NCBI GenBank assembly: GCA_017467985.1
Contig: JAFUJY010000058.1
Location: forward strand, 1 to 8,101
Direction: 5' to 3'
DNA: 8,101 nucleotides
Source: Bacillota bacterium
GTDB taxonomy: Bacteria; Bacillota; Clostridia; Lachnospirales; Bianqueaceae
This document shows, one piece after another, positions 1 through 5,682 of this stretch. Position 1 is the first letter of the stretch; each line of letters starts with the position of its first letter. The position numbers and the translations under genes are program-made. Under the pieces are notes generated by a model. The model searched no databases. It worked only from the letters and a program-made list of their open reading frames with translations, and was not told the origin of the DNA.

Positions 1-180
1 GGTACCGAGAAGATCGGTTCCGGTCTGGTATCCGTTATGGTTCGCGGCGATGTAGGTGCTGTTAAGGCTGCTACTGAAGCTGGTGCCAACGCTGCTCAGA
101 AGCTGGGTGAGATCATCGCTGTACATGTAATCCCCAGACCCCACGGTGATGTAGAAAAGATTCTGCCTACTCTGGACTAA
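1..180 (+). CDS. BMC-H hexameric microcompartment shell protein (5' partial)
   Basis: This is the C-terminal 59 residues of a BMC-domain shell protein; the start lies before the window. It opens at the pore loop (GTEKIGSGL) and runs through the rest of a Pfam BMC fold, including RGDVGAVKAATEAG and the typical VHVIPRPHGDVE end. Proteins of this family (PduA/PduJ/EutM type) form hexagonal tiles of the microcompartment facets, and the KIGSG loop lines the central pore through which small metabolites pass. It matches residues 32-90 of the third shell gene (526-798) at 55 of 59 positions, so the two are recent-looking or selectively maintained paralogs. It ends 30 bases before the next shell gene, consistent with one operon. 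Confidence 0.95.
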   Translation, partial: GTEKIGSGLVSVMVRGDVGAVKAATEAGANAAQKLGEIIAVHVIPRPHGDVEKILPTLD

Positions 181-210
181 TCACAACTACAACGAAAGGA
201 GCGGCAGTAG

Positions 211-507
211 ATGCAAGCTATAGGTTTGTTTGAACTGCAGGGTTATGTCCCGGCGCTGACTGCCGTGGATGCAATGTTAAAGGCTGCAAATGTCAAGTTC
301 TTGACATGGGAGAAAAAGCTGGGCGGTTGGTTGGTAACCATCGTGATCCAGGGTGAAGTATCCGCAGTAGAGGCTGCTTTAGAGGCAGCTGAAAGACAAT
401 CGATCCGCAAAGTGGCTGCCAAGGCGGTTATTGCTAACCCCCATCCGGAGATCATGAGACAGATCGAAATTAGTGCACATAAGTATAATTTTAAGTTTGA
501 CGAATAA
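211..507 (+). CDS. Divergent BMC-H shell protein with KLGGW pore loop
   Basis: This is a single BMC-domain protein of 98 residues, slightly longer than the usual 90 or so. The fold is clear: MQAIGLFELQGYVPALTAVDAMLKAANV at the start, then a beta strand (LVTIVIQGEVSAVEAALEAAE) and VIANPHPEI near the end. The pore loop is KKLGGW (residues 35-40) instead of the KIGSG of its neighbours, putting a Trp next to the pore and removing the pore Ser. The last dozen residues (about 87-98, with HKYNFKFDE) form a polar tail absent from the flanking paralogs. The ATG has an AAAGGAG Shine-Dalgarno at 195-201 with 9 nt spacing. It sits between two near-identical BMC-H genes and probably makes hexamers of different permeability or mixed tiles; that role is inferred. 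Confidence 0.92.
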   Translation: MQAIGLFELQGYVPALTAVDAMLKAANVKFLTWEKKLGGWLVTIVIQGEVSAVEAALEAAERQSIRKVAAKAVIANPHPEIMRQIEISAHKYNFKFDE

Positions 508-525
508 TCAAGGAGGATTTTTACA

Positions 526-798
526 ATGGAAGCATTGGGTATGATTGAGACAAGAGGTCTGGTAGCTGCTATCGAGGCTGCCGATGCAATGGTTAAGGCT
601 GCAAACGTTACTCTGATTGGTACTGAGAAGATCGGTTCCGGTCTGGTATCTGTTATGATTCGTGGCGACGTTGGCGCTGTTAAGGCTGCTACCGAAGCTG
701 GTTCCAACGCTGCTCAGAGCCTGGGCGAAATCATCGCTGTTCATGTAATTCCGAGACCTCACGGCGACGTAGAGAAGATTCTGCCCACTCTGAAGTAA
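526..798 (+). CDS. BMC-H hexameric shell protein (PduA/EutM-like)
   Basis: This is a 90-residue canonical BMC-H protein. The N-terminal MEALGMIETRGLVAAIEAADAM helix-strand segment, AANVTLIGTEKIGSGL pore loop (KIGSG at 35-39, Ser38 expected to face the pore) and VHVIPRPHGDVEKIL end are all standard for major facet proteins such as PduA, PduJ and EutM. An AAGGAGG Shine-Dalgarno at 510-516 lies 9 nt before the ATG. The protein is almost identical to the partial gene at the window start. It lies just upstream of pduL in the same operon. A specific symbol is not given because pduA, pduJ and eutM homologs cannot be told apart without the rest of the locus. Confidence 0.95.
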   Translation: MEALGMIETRGLVAAIEAADAMVKAANVTLIGTEKIGSGLVSVMIRGDVGAVKAATEAGSNAAQSLGEIIAVHVIPRPHGDVEKILPTLK

Positions 799-817
799 TT
801 CTTCCTGAAAGGTTCAG

Positions 818-1477
818 GTGATTACTTTGCAGAATGAGAGATTAGTGCAGGAGATTACTCAGCTCATTCTGGAGCAGTTAGGCGGACGTACTTTAGAAGC
901 TGATTCTTCTAAGAGCGTGAAGGTGGGCGTGTCTGCAAGACATGTTCACCTGTCCCGCGAGGATATGGATACCCTGTTTGGTAAGGGTTCCGAACTGACT
1001 CCTTTTAAGGAGCTGATGGGCGGACAGTATGCGGCCAAAGAGACCGTAACCATTATTGGTTTGAAGCTTCGCCCCATTGAAAATGTGAGAGTGCTGGGTC
1101 CCCTGCGTAAGGCGACTCAGGTGGAAGTATCCGCCACCGATTGTATCAAACTGGGCGTAAAGGCTCCGGTAAGACTTTCCGGTGATCTGGCGGGTTCCGC
1201 TCCCATTACCATTGTTGGACCGAAGGGTGCTGTTTCTCTGAAGGAAGGCTGTATCGTGGCTCAGCGTCACATTCATATGTCTCCCGAAGAGGCTGCTAAG
1301 TTTGGTCTGCATGACAAGCAGGTTGTCTGCGTACAGGCTCCCAGCTCCCGCGGCGGACTGCTTGAAAATGTGCCGGTTCGTGTGGATCCTACATTCACAA
1401 CGGAGATGCATATCGACACCGATGAAGCCAATGGCCTTGGCATCAAGAATGGTGAGATGCTGCCCCTGGTACTGTAA
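818..1477 (+). CDS. pduL: PduL-type phosphate propanoyltransferase/phosphotransacylase
   Basis: This 219-residue enzyme should interconvert acyl-CoA plus phosphate with acyl-phosphate plus CoA inside the microcompartment, recycling CoA for the aldehyde dehydrogenase and allowing ATP formation by an acyl kinase. Both PduL domains and the metal ligands are visible: RHVHLS (His42, His44), GPLR (Arg97), QRHIHMS (His151, His153) and EMHID (His198). These correspond by spacing to the two-zinc site and catalytic Arg known for the family. Residues 1-21 form a probable amphipathic helix (NERLVQEITQLILEQL) ahead of a loose linker, as expected of an encapsulation peptide for lumen targeting. The start is GTG at 818, with AAAGG 5 nt upstream; a TTG at 827 is less likely. 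The acyl chain preferred (acetyl, propanoyl) cannot be read from sequence. Confidence 0.96.
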   Translation: MITLQNERLVQEITQLILEQLGGRTLEADSSKSVKVGVSARHVHLSREDMDTLFGKGSELTPFKELMGGQYAAKETVTIIGLKLRPIENVRVLGPLRKATQVEVSATDCIKLGVKAPVRLSGDLAGSAPITIVGPKGAVSLKEGCIVAQRHIHMSPEEAAKFGLHDKQVVCVQAPSSRGGLLENVPVRVDPTFTTEMHIDTDEANGLGIKNGEMLPLVL

Positions 1478-1494
1478 AAATAATTCATAGGTCG

Positions 1495-1515
1495 GCCGGC
1501 AGGGATTCTGCCGGC
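1495..1515 (+). other. GC-rich stem-loop between pduL and the BMC-P gene
   Basis: GCCGGCAG (1495-1502) is perfectly complementary to CTGCCGGC (1508-1515) with a five-base loop, giving an 8-bp stem. No T-tract follows, so it is unlikely to stop transcription by itself. It may stabilise or punctuate the mRNA between the PduL and BMC-P cistrons, which are needed in very different amounts; that role is inferred. Confidence 0.5.
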
Positions 1516-1542
1516 TTGGCCTGGTTTAACGAGGTAAGAGCT

Positions 1543-1812
1543 ATGTTGATTGCGAAAGTCATTGGTACCGTGGTGGCAACACGTAAAAACAGTAATTTGA
1601 TCGGAAGTAAGTTCATGATCGTAGAGACTCTGCCTGTTATGGGCGAGACCCAGCGTCTGGTAGCGGTGGACCAGGCTGGTGCAGGTATTGAAGATCTGGT
1701 GCTGGTGGCACTGGGCAGCGCTGCTCGTATGCAGAGTGGTTCTGAGAATTCTTCTACCGATGCAGCCATCGTAGGAATTATCGACAATCCGGAAGAGATT
1801 TTTATTAAGTAA
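1543..1812 (+). CDS. BMC-P pentameric vertex protein (EutN/CcmL family)
   Basis: This 89-residue protein belongs to the EutN/CcmL family, whose pentamers cap the twelve vertices of the polyhedral shell. Family hallmarks are MLIAKVIGTVVATRK at the N terminus, LVAVDQAGAGIEDLVLVALGSAARM in the middle (residues 39-63) and TDAAIVGIID near the C terminus (72-81). The reading frame stays open upstream to a TTG at 1516. The ATG at 1543 is preferred because GAGG at 1531-1534 gives 8 nt spacing and the MLIAKVIG start matches the family. It lies 10 bases before the BMC-T gene and is probably cotranscribed with it. Usual family length is about 85-100 residues, so it is intact. Confidence 0.95.
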   Translation: MLIAKVIGTVVATRKNSNLIGSKFMIVETLPVMGETQRLVAVDQAGAGIEDLVLVALGSAARMQSGSENSSTDAAIVGIIDNPEEIFIK

Positions 1813-1822
1813 GGAGTAAGTC

Positions 1823-2383
1823 ATGGAAGAATTTCGCGCACTGGGCATGTTAGAGTTAAAAAGCATCGCCCGCGGATTTGAAGCGGCCGATCAGCTGGTG
1901 AAGACTGCGGCAGTGGAATATGTCACTGCAACCACAGCCTGTCCCGGTAAATTCATCATTATTATTCGCGGCAGTATTTCTGCTGTGCGCGCTGCATTGG
2001 ATCGCGCAGAGAGCTTCTCCGGTGACTATGTGGTGGATACCTTCCTGTTGGGCAATCCTGATGACCAGGTATTTGATGCGCTGGTGAATCGGTATCCCTA
2101 TCAGGAGACCAATGCCATGGGTATTGTGGAGACCTGGACTGCAGCGGCAGCATTGGTTGCAGCAGATCAGGGTGTGAAGGCAGCCCAGTCCAACGTGGTT
2201 AAGATTGGCCTGGCCCAGCATTTGGGTGGTAAAGGCTATGTCATCTTTGTTGGTGAAGTGGCAGCGGTGCAGGCTTCCATTGAGGCGGCGATCCGGGATA
2301 ATCGTGTGGGTTCTAAATTGGTGGATACCACTGTGATTCCCGCTCCCAGCAAACAGTTATGGGATCTCTTCTATAATAAATAA
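1823..2383 (+). CDS. pduT: Tandem-domain BMC-T shell protein, PduT-like with Fe-S cysteine
   Basis: This is a 186-residue protein with two BMC domains: residues about 4-90 (LGMLELKSIARGFEAADQLVKTAAV) and about 98-183 (AMGIVETWTAAAALVAADQGVKAA, ending VIPAPSKQLWDLF). BMC-T proteins assemble as trimers that mimic a hexamer. The TTACPGKF motif (Cys40) corresponds to the ICPGKF motif of Salmonella/Citrobacter PduT, where one Cys per subunit binds a [4Fe-4S] cluster in the trimer pore, so electron transfer across the shell or cluster delivery is likely. The family assignment is strong; the cluster is inferred from the motif. The Shine-Dalgarno AAGGAG (1811-1816) overlaps the stop of the BMC-P gene and lies 6 nt before the ATG. 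It is the last gene of the BMC operon. The symbol is by similarity only. Confidence 0.93.
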   Translation: MEEFRALGMLELKSIARGFEAADQLVKTAAVEYVTATTACPGKFIIIIRGSISAVRAALDRAESFSGDYVVDTFLLGNPDDQVFDALVNRYPYQETNAMGIVETWTAAAALVAADQGVKAAQSNVVKIGLAQHLGGKGYVIFVGEVAAVQASIEAAIRDNRVGSKLVDTTVIPAPSKQLWDLFYNK

Positions 2384-2393
2384 GACAAAAACA

Positions 2394-2427
2394 GGAACCT
2401 CTGCAGTCTGCAAAGGTTCTTTTTTTT
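2394..2427 (+). terminator. Intrinsic terminator ending the BMC operon
   Basis: GAACCT (2395-2400) pairs with AGGTTC (2414-2419), then after a C/A mismatch TGCA (2402-2405) pairs with TGCA (2409-2412) around a three-base loop. A run of eight T follows (2420-2427). It lies 11 bases after the stop of the BMC-T gene and separates the BMC operon from rsmD. Confidence 0.9.
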
Positions 2428-2458
2428 ATGGAAGATACAGGTTTTTCGAATAAAAGCC

Positions 2459-2486
2459 TTGACTTTTTGCAGAAATCATATAAAAT
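2459..2486 (+). promoter_or_regulatory. Probable sigma-A promoter of rsmD-coaD operon
   Basis: TTGACT at 2459-2464 (5/6 to TTGACA) is followed after 16 bases by TAAAAT at 2481-2486 (5/6 to TATAAT); an overlapping TATAAA begins at 2479. It lies directly after the BMC terminator and about 45 bases before the rsmD ATG, the expected place for a new transcription start. Confidence 0.7.
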
Positions 2487-2532
2487 AAAAATGTATATAT
2501 TTATATTGGGAAAGGACAGGAGGCAAGGTAAT

Positions 2533-3084
2533 ATGCCAAGAATCATTGCCGGGTCGGCCCGGGGGATACAACTTGTGGTGCCGGAGGGGCTGGATACCAG
2601 ACCCACATCGGATAGCCGCAAGGAAGCAGTTTTTTCCAGTATCCAGTTTGAATTGCCTGGCTGTCGTTTTCTGGATTTGTTTGCCGGCAGCGGAGCAGCA
2701 GGTTTGGAGGCGCTCTCCAGAGGTGCCCAAAAGGCAGTTTTTGTAGAGTCCGGACGGCAGGCGGTCGATTGTATTCATAAGAATCTGGCCAAGACGAAGC
2801 TTCAGGAGAAGGGACAGGTTTTGGCGGAGGATGTACTGAGTGCGCTGAGTCGTTTGGCGCGGGAACAGGCCCAGTTTGATGTGATCTTTTTGGATCCGCC
2901 CTATCGCAAGGGGTATGAAGAACTGGTTTGTCGTGAAGTAATGGAAAAAGGTCTGTTAGCGGAGGGTGGACTGATTGTGGTAGAGTCTGCGGTTGAGACG
3001 GAGTTTGCAGTGCCTGAGGGCGTGAACATCGTCAAGAGCAAGAGCTATCGTATCACGAAGTTTACACTGCTGCGGAGGGAGTAA
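2533..3084 (+). CDS. rsmD: 16S rRNA (guanine966-N2)-methyltransferase RsmD
   Basis: This 183-residue SAM-dependent methyltransferase should methylate N2 of G966 (E. coli numbering) in 16S rRNA during 30S assembly. It shows the family N terminus (MPRIIAGSARGIQL), the RPTSDSRKEAVF segment (23-34), the SAM-binding motif I DLFAGSGAAGLEALSRGA (48-64) and the catalytic DPPY motif (121-124, in DVIFLDPPYRKGYEE). The frame is open upstream to 2428, but that ATG lies at the tail of the preceding terminator and upstream of the promoter. The ATG at 2533 has AGGAGG at 2518-2523 with 9 nt spacing and matches the usual start and length (about 180-190). coaD follows after 10 bases, a pairing common in bacteria. 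Confidence 0.96.
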   Translation: MPRIIAGSARGIQLVVPEGLDTRPTSDSRKEAVFSSIQFELPGCRFLDLFAGSGAAGLEALSRGAQKAVFVESGRQAVDCIHKNLAKTKLQEKGQVLAEDVLSALSRLAREQAQFDVIFLDPPYRKGYEELVCREVMEKGLLAEGGLIVVESAVETEFAVPEGVNIVKSKSYRITKFTLLRRE

Positions 3085-3094
3085 GGAGAGAACA

Positions 3095-3607
3095 GTGAAA
3101 GTAGTAGTATATCCGGGCAGTTTTGATCCGATGACCAAGGGGCATCTGGACATTATTGAACGGGGAGCGAAATTGGCGGATCGTCTGATTGTGGCAGTAT
3201 TGGTGAATGCGAATAAGATGCCCATGTTTACCCTGGAGGAGCGTATCGAGATTTTAAAGGCGGGGACAACCCATCTGAAGAATGTGGAGATTGTTCCTTT
3301 TACCGGACTGCTGGTGGATTTCTTAAAGCAGAACGGAGCGCGGACGGTAGTAAAGGGGCTGCGTGCAGTATCTGACTTTGAGTATGAACTGCAGATGGCT
3401 CAGGCGAATCGCGATCTGTATCCTGAAATGGAAACGATCTTTCTCTGCACGAACGTGCAGTATTCCTTTATCAGTTCCACGGTGGTGAAGGATATTTTGA
3501 GGCATGGTGGTGACATCAGTCATCTGGTGCCCCAGGAAGCAATTAACATCATTGAGAAAATCTTAGGAGGTAAAGACAATGGCAGTGGATCGACAGGTAG
3601 AAATTGA
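3095..3607 (+). CDS. coaD: Phosphopantetheine adenylyltransferase CoaD
   Basis: This 170-residue enzyme makes dephospho-CoA from 4'-phosphopantetheine and ATP, the penultimate step of coenzyme A synthesis. It has the nucleotidyltransferase motif TKGH (14-17, in YPGSFDPMTKGHLDII), GLRAVSDFEYE (88-98) with Arg90, and SFISSTVVKDIL (114-125), the ISSTxxK ATP-phosphate motif. The start is GTG at 3095 with AAGGAG 6 nt upstream. The length is about ten residues above the usual 160 because the C terminus runs 29 bases into the next gene in another frame; the extra tail (GGKDNGSGSTGRN) is polar and likely unstructured. It sits downstream of rsmD in one transcript. Confidence 0.97.
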   Translation: MKVVVYPGSFDPMTKGHLDIIERGAKLADRLIVAVLVNANKMPMFTLEERIEILKAGTTHLKNVEIVPFTGLLVDFLKQNGARTVVKGLRAVSDFEYELQMAQANRDLYPEMETIFLCTNVQYSFISSTVVKDILRHGGDISHLVPQEAINIIEKILGGKDNGSGSTGRN

Positions 3608-4136
3608 GGATTTGCTCTCCTCAATCGATGAAATTTTGGAGCAGGCTAAGGCTGTACCCTTTAGTGATAAGGTAATGGTAGAGCGAGCAGAGATTTTGGA
3701 AATTACAAAGGAGATTCGTCTGCGTCTTCCCACCGAGATTGAACAGTCCAAGTGGGTACTGGAAGAGAAGAATCGTATTCTGGCAGATGCTCAGAAGGAA
3801 GCAGATGCTAAGATTGCCGCCGCAGAAGAAGAGCGCAGCAACATGGTGAATGAGCATGAAGTTACCAAGCGTGCTTATGCTCAGGCAGAAGAAATCGTAG
3901 AGGCTTCCAAGAAGGTAGCCCGCGACATGAAGATTGGTGCTAAGGAATATGCCGATGACCTGCTGCAGCAGGTGGATGAGCAGATGAAGCGCATGAGCGA
4001 CTTCACCGTTGGCTCCATCGAGAATATTCTGAAGGAGTACCAGGGTAACATTCAGAATTTCAACGGTGCTATGGATCAGAAGCGTCAGATTCTGCAGCAG
4101 AACCGTAAGGAACTGAATGTAAATCGTTCCAACTAA
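3579..4136 (+). CDS. Soluble coiled-coil protein of unknown function (ATP synthase B-like)
   Basis: This is a 185-residue, highly charged, almost wholly helical protein. Residues about 54-120 form a heptad-rich stretch with Ala/Glu/Lys/Arg (KNRILADAQKEADAKIAAAEEERSNM, then AYAQAEEIVEASKKVARDM), and residues 120-180 continue with Gln/Met-rich helix. No membrane segment, signal peptide or nucleotide-binding motif is visible, so labels such as 'ATPase' for this kind of protein rest only on likeness to the coiled stalk of F0 subunit b or V-ATPase subunit H/E; DivIVA-like scaffolds look similar. AGGAGG at 3565-3570 gives 8 nt spacing to the ATG, which lies inside coaD (29-base overlap, +1 frame). 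The position after coaD and before a ylbJ-like gene recurs in Clostridia as I recall. I do not know its function. Confidence 0.9.
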   Translation: MAVDRQVEIEDLLSSIDEILEQAKAVPFSDKVMVERAEILEITKEIRLRLPTEIEQSKWVLEEKNRILADAQKEADAKIAAAEEERSNMVNEHEVTKRAYAQAEEIVEASKKVARDMKIGAKEYADDLLQQVDEQMKRMSDFTVGSIENILKEYQGNIQNFNGAMDQKRQILQQNRKELNVNRSN

Positions 4137-4150
4137 TAACATAAAAATGA

Positions 4151-4195
4151 GAACCCTGCATATCTCTTGTTAGAGAGGGTGCGGGGGTTCTTTTT
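4151..4195 (+). terminator. Intrinsic terminator directly abutting the next start codon
   Basis: GAACCC (4151-4156) pairs with GGGTTC (4185-4190). The inner CTCT (4164-4167) pairs with AGAG (4172-4175) around TGTT, with GCAT/GTGC-type pairing (with wobble) between. TTTTT follows at 4191-4195 and the ATG of the ylbJ-like gene begins at the next base. The GGGGG (4183-4187) in the 3' arm is also the only Shine-Dalgarno-like sequence for that ATG. Confidence 0.8.
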
Positions 4196-5044
4196 ATGCA
4201 GAAAATCATTCCGGTGTTGCTGCTGGCACTGTTGATGCTGGTCTTTCCGGGGGTAACCCTTTCCGGGGCCAGGGAAGGGCTGCTGCTATGGTATCAAAAT
4301 GTGCTGCCGGCTCAGTTTCCTTTTATGGTATGCATTTTATTTGCCATGAAAAATGGTTTGGGACAGGGCGGAGCTTCAGGGCCGGCGGTCTTTTTGAGTG
4401 GAATGTTAGCAGGGTATCCCGGGGGAGCCAAAATGGTGGAAGTGTTGTATCGGCAGGGGAGGATCAGCGCCTCACGCCTGCAATGGTTGATGAGTTTTTG
4501 CAATAACTCGGGGCCGTTGTTTGTGGTGGGAACCGTTGGTGTGGGGATGTTTAACTCGGCGGTGATTGGATATAAAATATTGATTGCCCATCTGTTGGCA
4601 GCACTGGGGTGTGCCGTGATTTTTGGCCGCAAAAATCGAGGTGAAATCTTTCCTATTATAATAGAAGAAAAAAGGCAGCGGCGAGCCATGGGGGCAGTGC
4701 TGGGGGAATGTGTATCGGAAGCAGCTTCGGTCATGGTGACTGTGGGTGGCTTCATGATGTTGTACTGCGTCTTGATTCGTTTGGGGACATATCTGTGGCC
4801 GGGGGGCGAATACTTTTATGGATTGCTGGAGATGACAAACGGGGTGGCGCTGATAAAAGAATTGCCCTTGGAGTGGGCAGTACCCTTGGCGGGAGCCTTG
4901 GTGAGTATGGGTGGTTTTGCAGTATATTCCCAGACCTGTGCGGTTTTGCAGAACACATCCTTCTCGGGCGGAAGGTATTTGCTGGCAAAATGTGTGCAGG
5001 GAGCGCTGTGCGGGTTGTTATTATGGTTAATCAAAGATTTTTAA
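4196..5044 (+). CDS. ylbJ: YlbJ-like integral membrane protein (nucleoside-recognition/Gate domain)
   Basis: This 282-residue polytopic membrane protein resembles YlbJ, a sporulation membrane protein of Bacillus and Clostridia. Diagnostic motifs are GYPGGAK (73-79) followed by LYRQGRI, then FCNNSGPLFVVGTVGVGMF (101-119), typical of the Gate/nucleoside-recognition fold; a second half carries EMTNG (212-216) and SMGGFAVYSQT (237-247). Hydrophobic segments lie near residues 3-20, 38-51, 62-74, 105-118, 122-144, 176-197, 226-248 and 264-279. It is clearly shorter than B. subtilis YlbJ (about 400 residues), so loops or helices are missing. The ATG at 4196 is the most upstream start; the frame is closed by a stop at 4148. 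It has only a weak GGGGG Shine-Dalgarno located in the terminator stem. The family call is solid; a sporulation role is inferred. Confidence 0.82.
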   Translation: MQKIIPVLLLALLMLVFPGVTLSGAREGLLLWYQNVLPAQFPFMVCILFAMKNGLGQGGASGPAVFLSGMLAGYPGGAKMVEVLYRQGRISASRLQWLMSFCNNSGPLFVVGTVGVGMFNSAVIGYKILIAHLLAALGCAVIFGRKNRGEIFPIIIEEKRQRRAMGAVLGECVSEAASVMVTVGGFMMLYCVLIRLGTYLWPGGEYFYGLLEMTNGVALIKELPLEWAVPLAGALVSMGGFAVYSQTCAVLQNTSFSGGRYLLAKCVQGALCGLLLWLIKDF

Positions 5045-5056
5045 GAATGCGGATGG

Positions 5057-5085
5057 TTGATTATTTGATACGAATATGATATAAT
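5057..5085 (+). promoter_or_regulatory. Strong sigma-A promoter of the COG2426 membrane gene
   Basis: TTGATT (5057-5062) and a perfect TATAAT (5080-5085) are separated by 17 bases. The site starts 13 bases after the ylbJ stop and gives a predicted leader of about 28 bases before the ATG at 5120. Confidence 0.85.
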
Positions 5086-5119
5086 CGAAAAGATCATTAT
5101 TGATAAAAGAGGTATGAAG

Positions 5120-5620
5120 ATGGAATCATTAATTCAGTGGATTACGGAATTCATGCAGGGAGTTCCGGGCGAATTTGTTACGTTTTTTATTTCTATGCTG
5201 CCCATATTAGAGCTGCGGGGCGGTTTGGTAGCAGCAGCCCTGTTGGGTGTGCCTTACTTGACGGCCTTGTGGATTAGTGTGCTAGGAAATATGCTGCCGG
5301 TCCCCTTTGTGCTGTGGCTGATTACACCTATTTTTAATTGGCTTAAGAAGGGACCGCTGAAGGGGCTGGTAGAGAAGATTGAAGCAAGAACGATGGGGAA
5401 GAGCGAGCAGATTGGCAAATATGAATTCTGGGGTCTGCTGCTTTTTGTGGGAATCCCGTTACCGGGAACCGGTGCGTGGACCGGTACTTTGATTGCCTCT
5501 ATGTTGGGCATCACGGTGAAAAAGGCGTTCCCGGCTATTGCGCTGGGTGTGTGCCTGGCAGCGGCTATCATGAGTTTCTTTACGTATGGTTTGCCGTGGA
5601 TCATTACAACTTTGTTTTAA
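5120..5620 (+). CDS. COG2426 / Sm_multidrug_ex membrane protein
   Basis: This 166-residue protein belongs to the family called 'small multi-drug export protein' (COG2426, Pfam Sm_multidrug_ex), a name not backed by strong functional data. It shows MLPILELRGGLVAAALLG (26-43), ISVLGNMLPVPFVLWLI (52-68) and VGIPLPGTGAWTGTLIASMLGI (110-131), with final hydrophobic helices at 136-155 and 158-166. The ELRGG and LPGTGAWTG motifs resemble re-entrant loops of the DedA/VTT proteins, to which this family has been linked, so lipid-carrier transport is possible. Two in-frame ATGs exist, at 5114 and 5120. GAGG at 5109-5112 is only 1 nt from the first and 7 nt from the second, so 5120 is chosen. It has its own promoter and terminator, so it is a single-gene unit. 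Confidence 0.9.
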   Translation: MESLIQWITEFMQGVPGEFVTFFISMLPILELRGGLVAAALLGVPYLTALWISVLGNMLPVPFVLWLITPIFNWLKKGPLKGLVEKIEARTMGKSEQIGKYEFWGLLLFVGIPLPGTGAWTGTLIASMLGITVKKAFPAIALGVCLAAAIMSFFTYGLPWIITTLF

Positions 5621-5624
5621 GAGA

Positions 5625-5663
5625 GAGCGAATGGGGGACATCCCATTCGCTCAAAAATTTTTT
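5625..5663 (+). terminator. Hairpin terminator after the COG2426 gene
   Basis: GAGCGAATGGG (5625-5635) is perfectly complementary to CCCATTCGCTC (5642-5652) with a 6-base loop. Five A and then six T follow (5653-5663). The offset T-run is less than ideal, but the 11-bp stem four bases past the stop codon makes termination likely. Confidence 0.8.
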
Positions 5664-5682
5664 GAAAAAATTAAAAAAACAC

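Noticed and set aside
893..1411. Minus-strand frame opposite pduL
   Set aside because: It is antisense to a clear conserved gene and its translation has no recognisable domain; it reflects codon bias of the real gene.
1495..1515. Inter-gene hairpin read as a terminator after pduL
   Set aside because: No T-tract follows the stem, and the same operon clearly continues into the BMC-P and BMC-T genes.
1516..1542. Nine-residue N-terminal extension of the BMC-P protein from a TTG at 1516
   Set aside because: It has no ribosome-binding site, overlaps the inter-gene hairpin, and the family begins at MLIAKVIG, served by GAGG before the ATG at 1543.
2428..2532. Thirty-five-residue N-terminal extension of RsmD from the ATG at 2428
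   Set aside because: That ATG lies at the end of the terminator T-run, upstream of the predicted promoter, and the extension is not RsmD-like. The ATG at 2533 has an AGGAGG.
4708..5079. Plus-strand frame overlapping the ylbJ-like gene
   Set aside because: It is an out-of-frame shadow rich in Gly, Cys and Trp with no ribosome-binding site, while the overlapping YlbJ motifs are clear.
5114..5119. Earlier ATG for the COG2426 gene
   Set aside because: The GAGG at 5109-5112 is only one base from this ATG; the ATG at 5120 has proper spacing.
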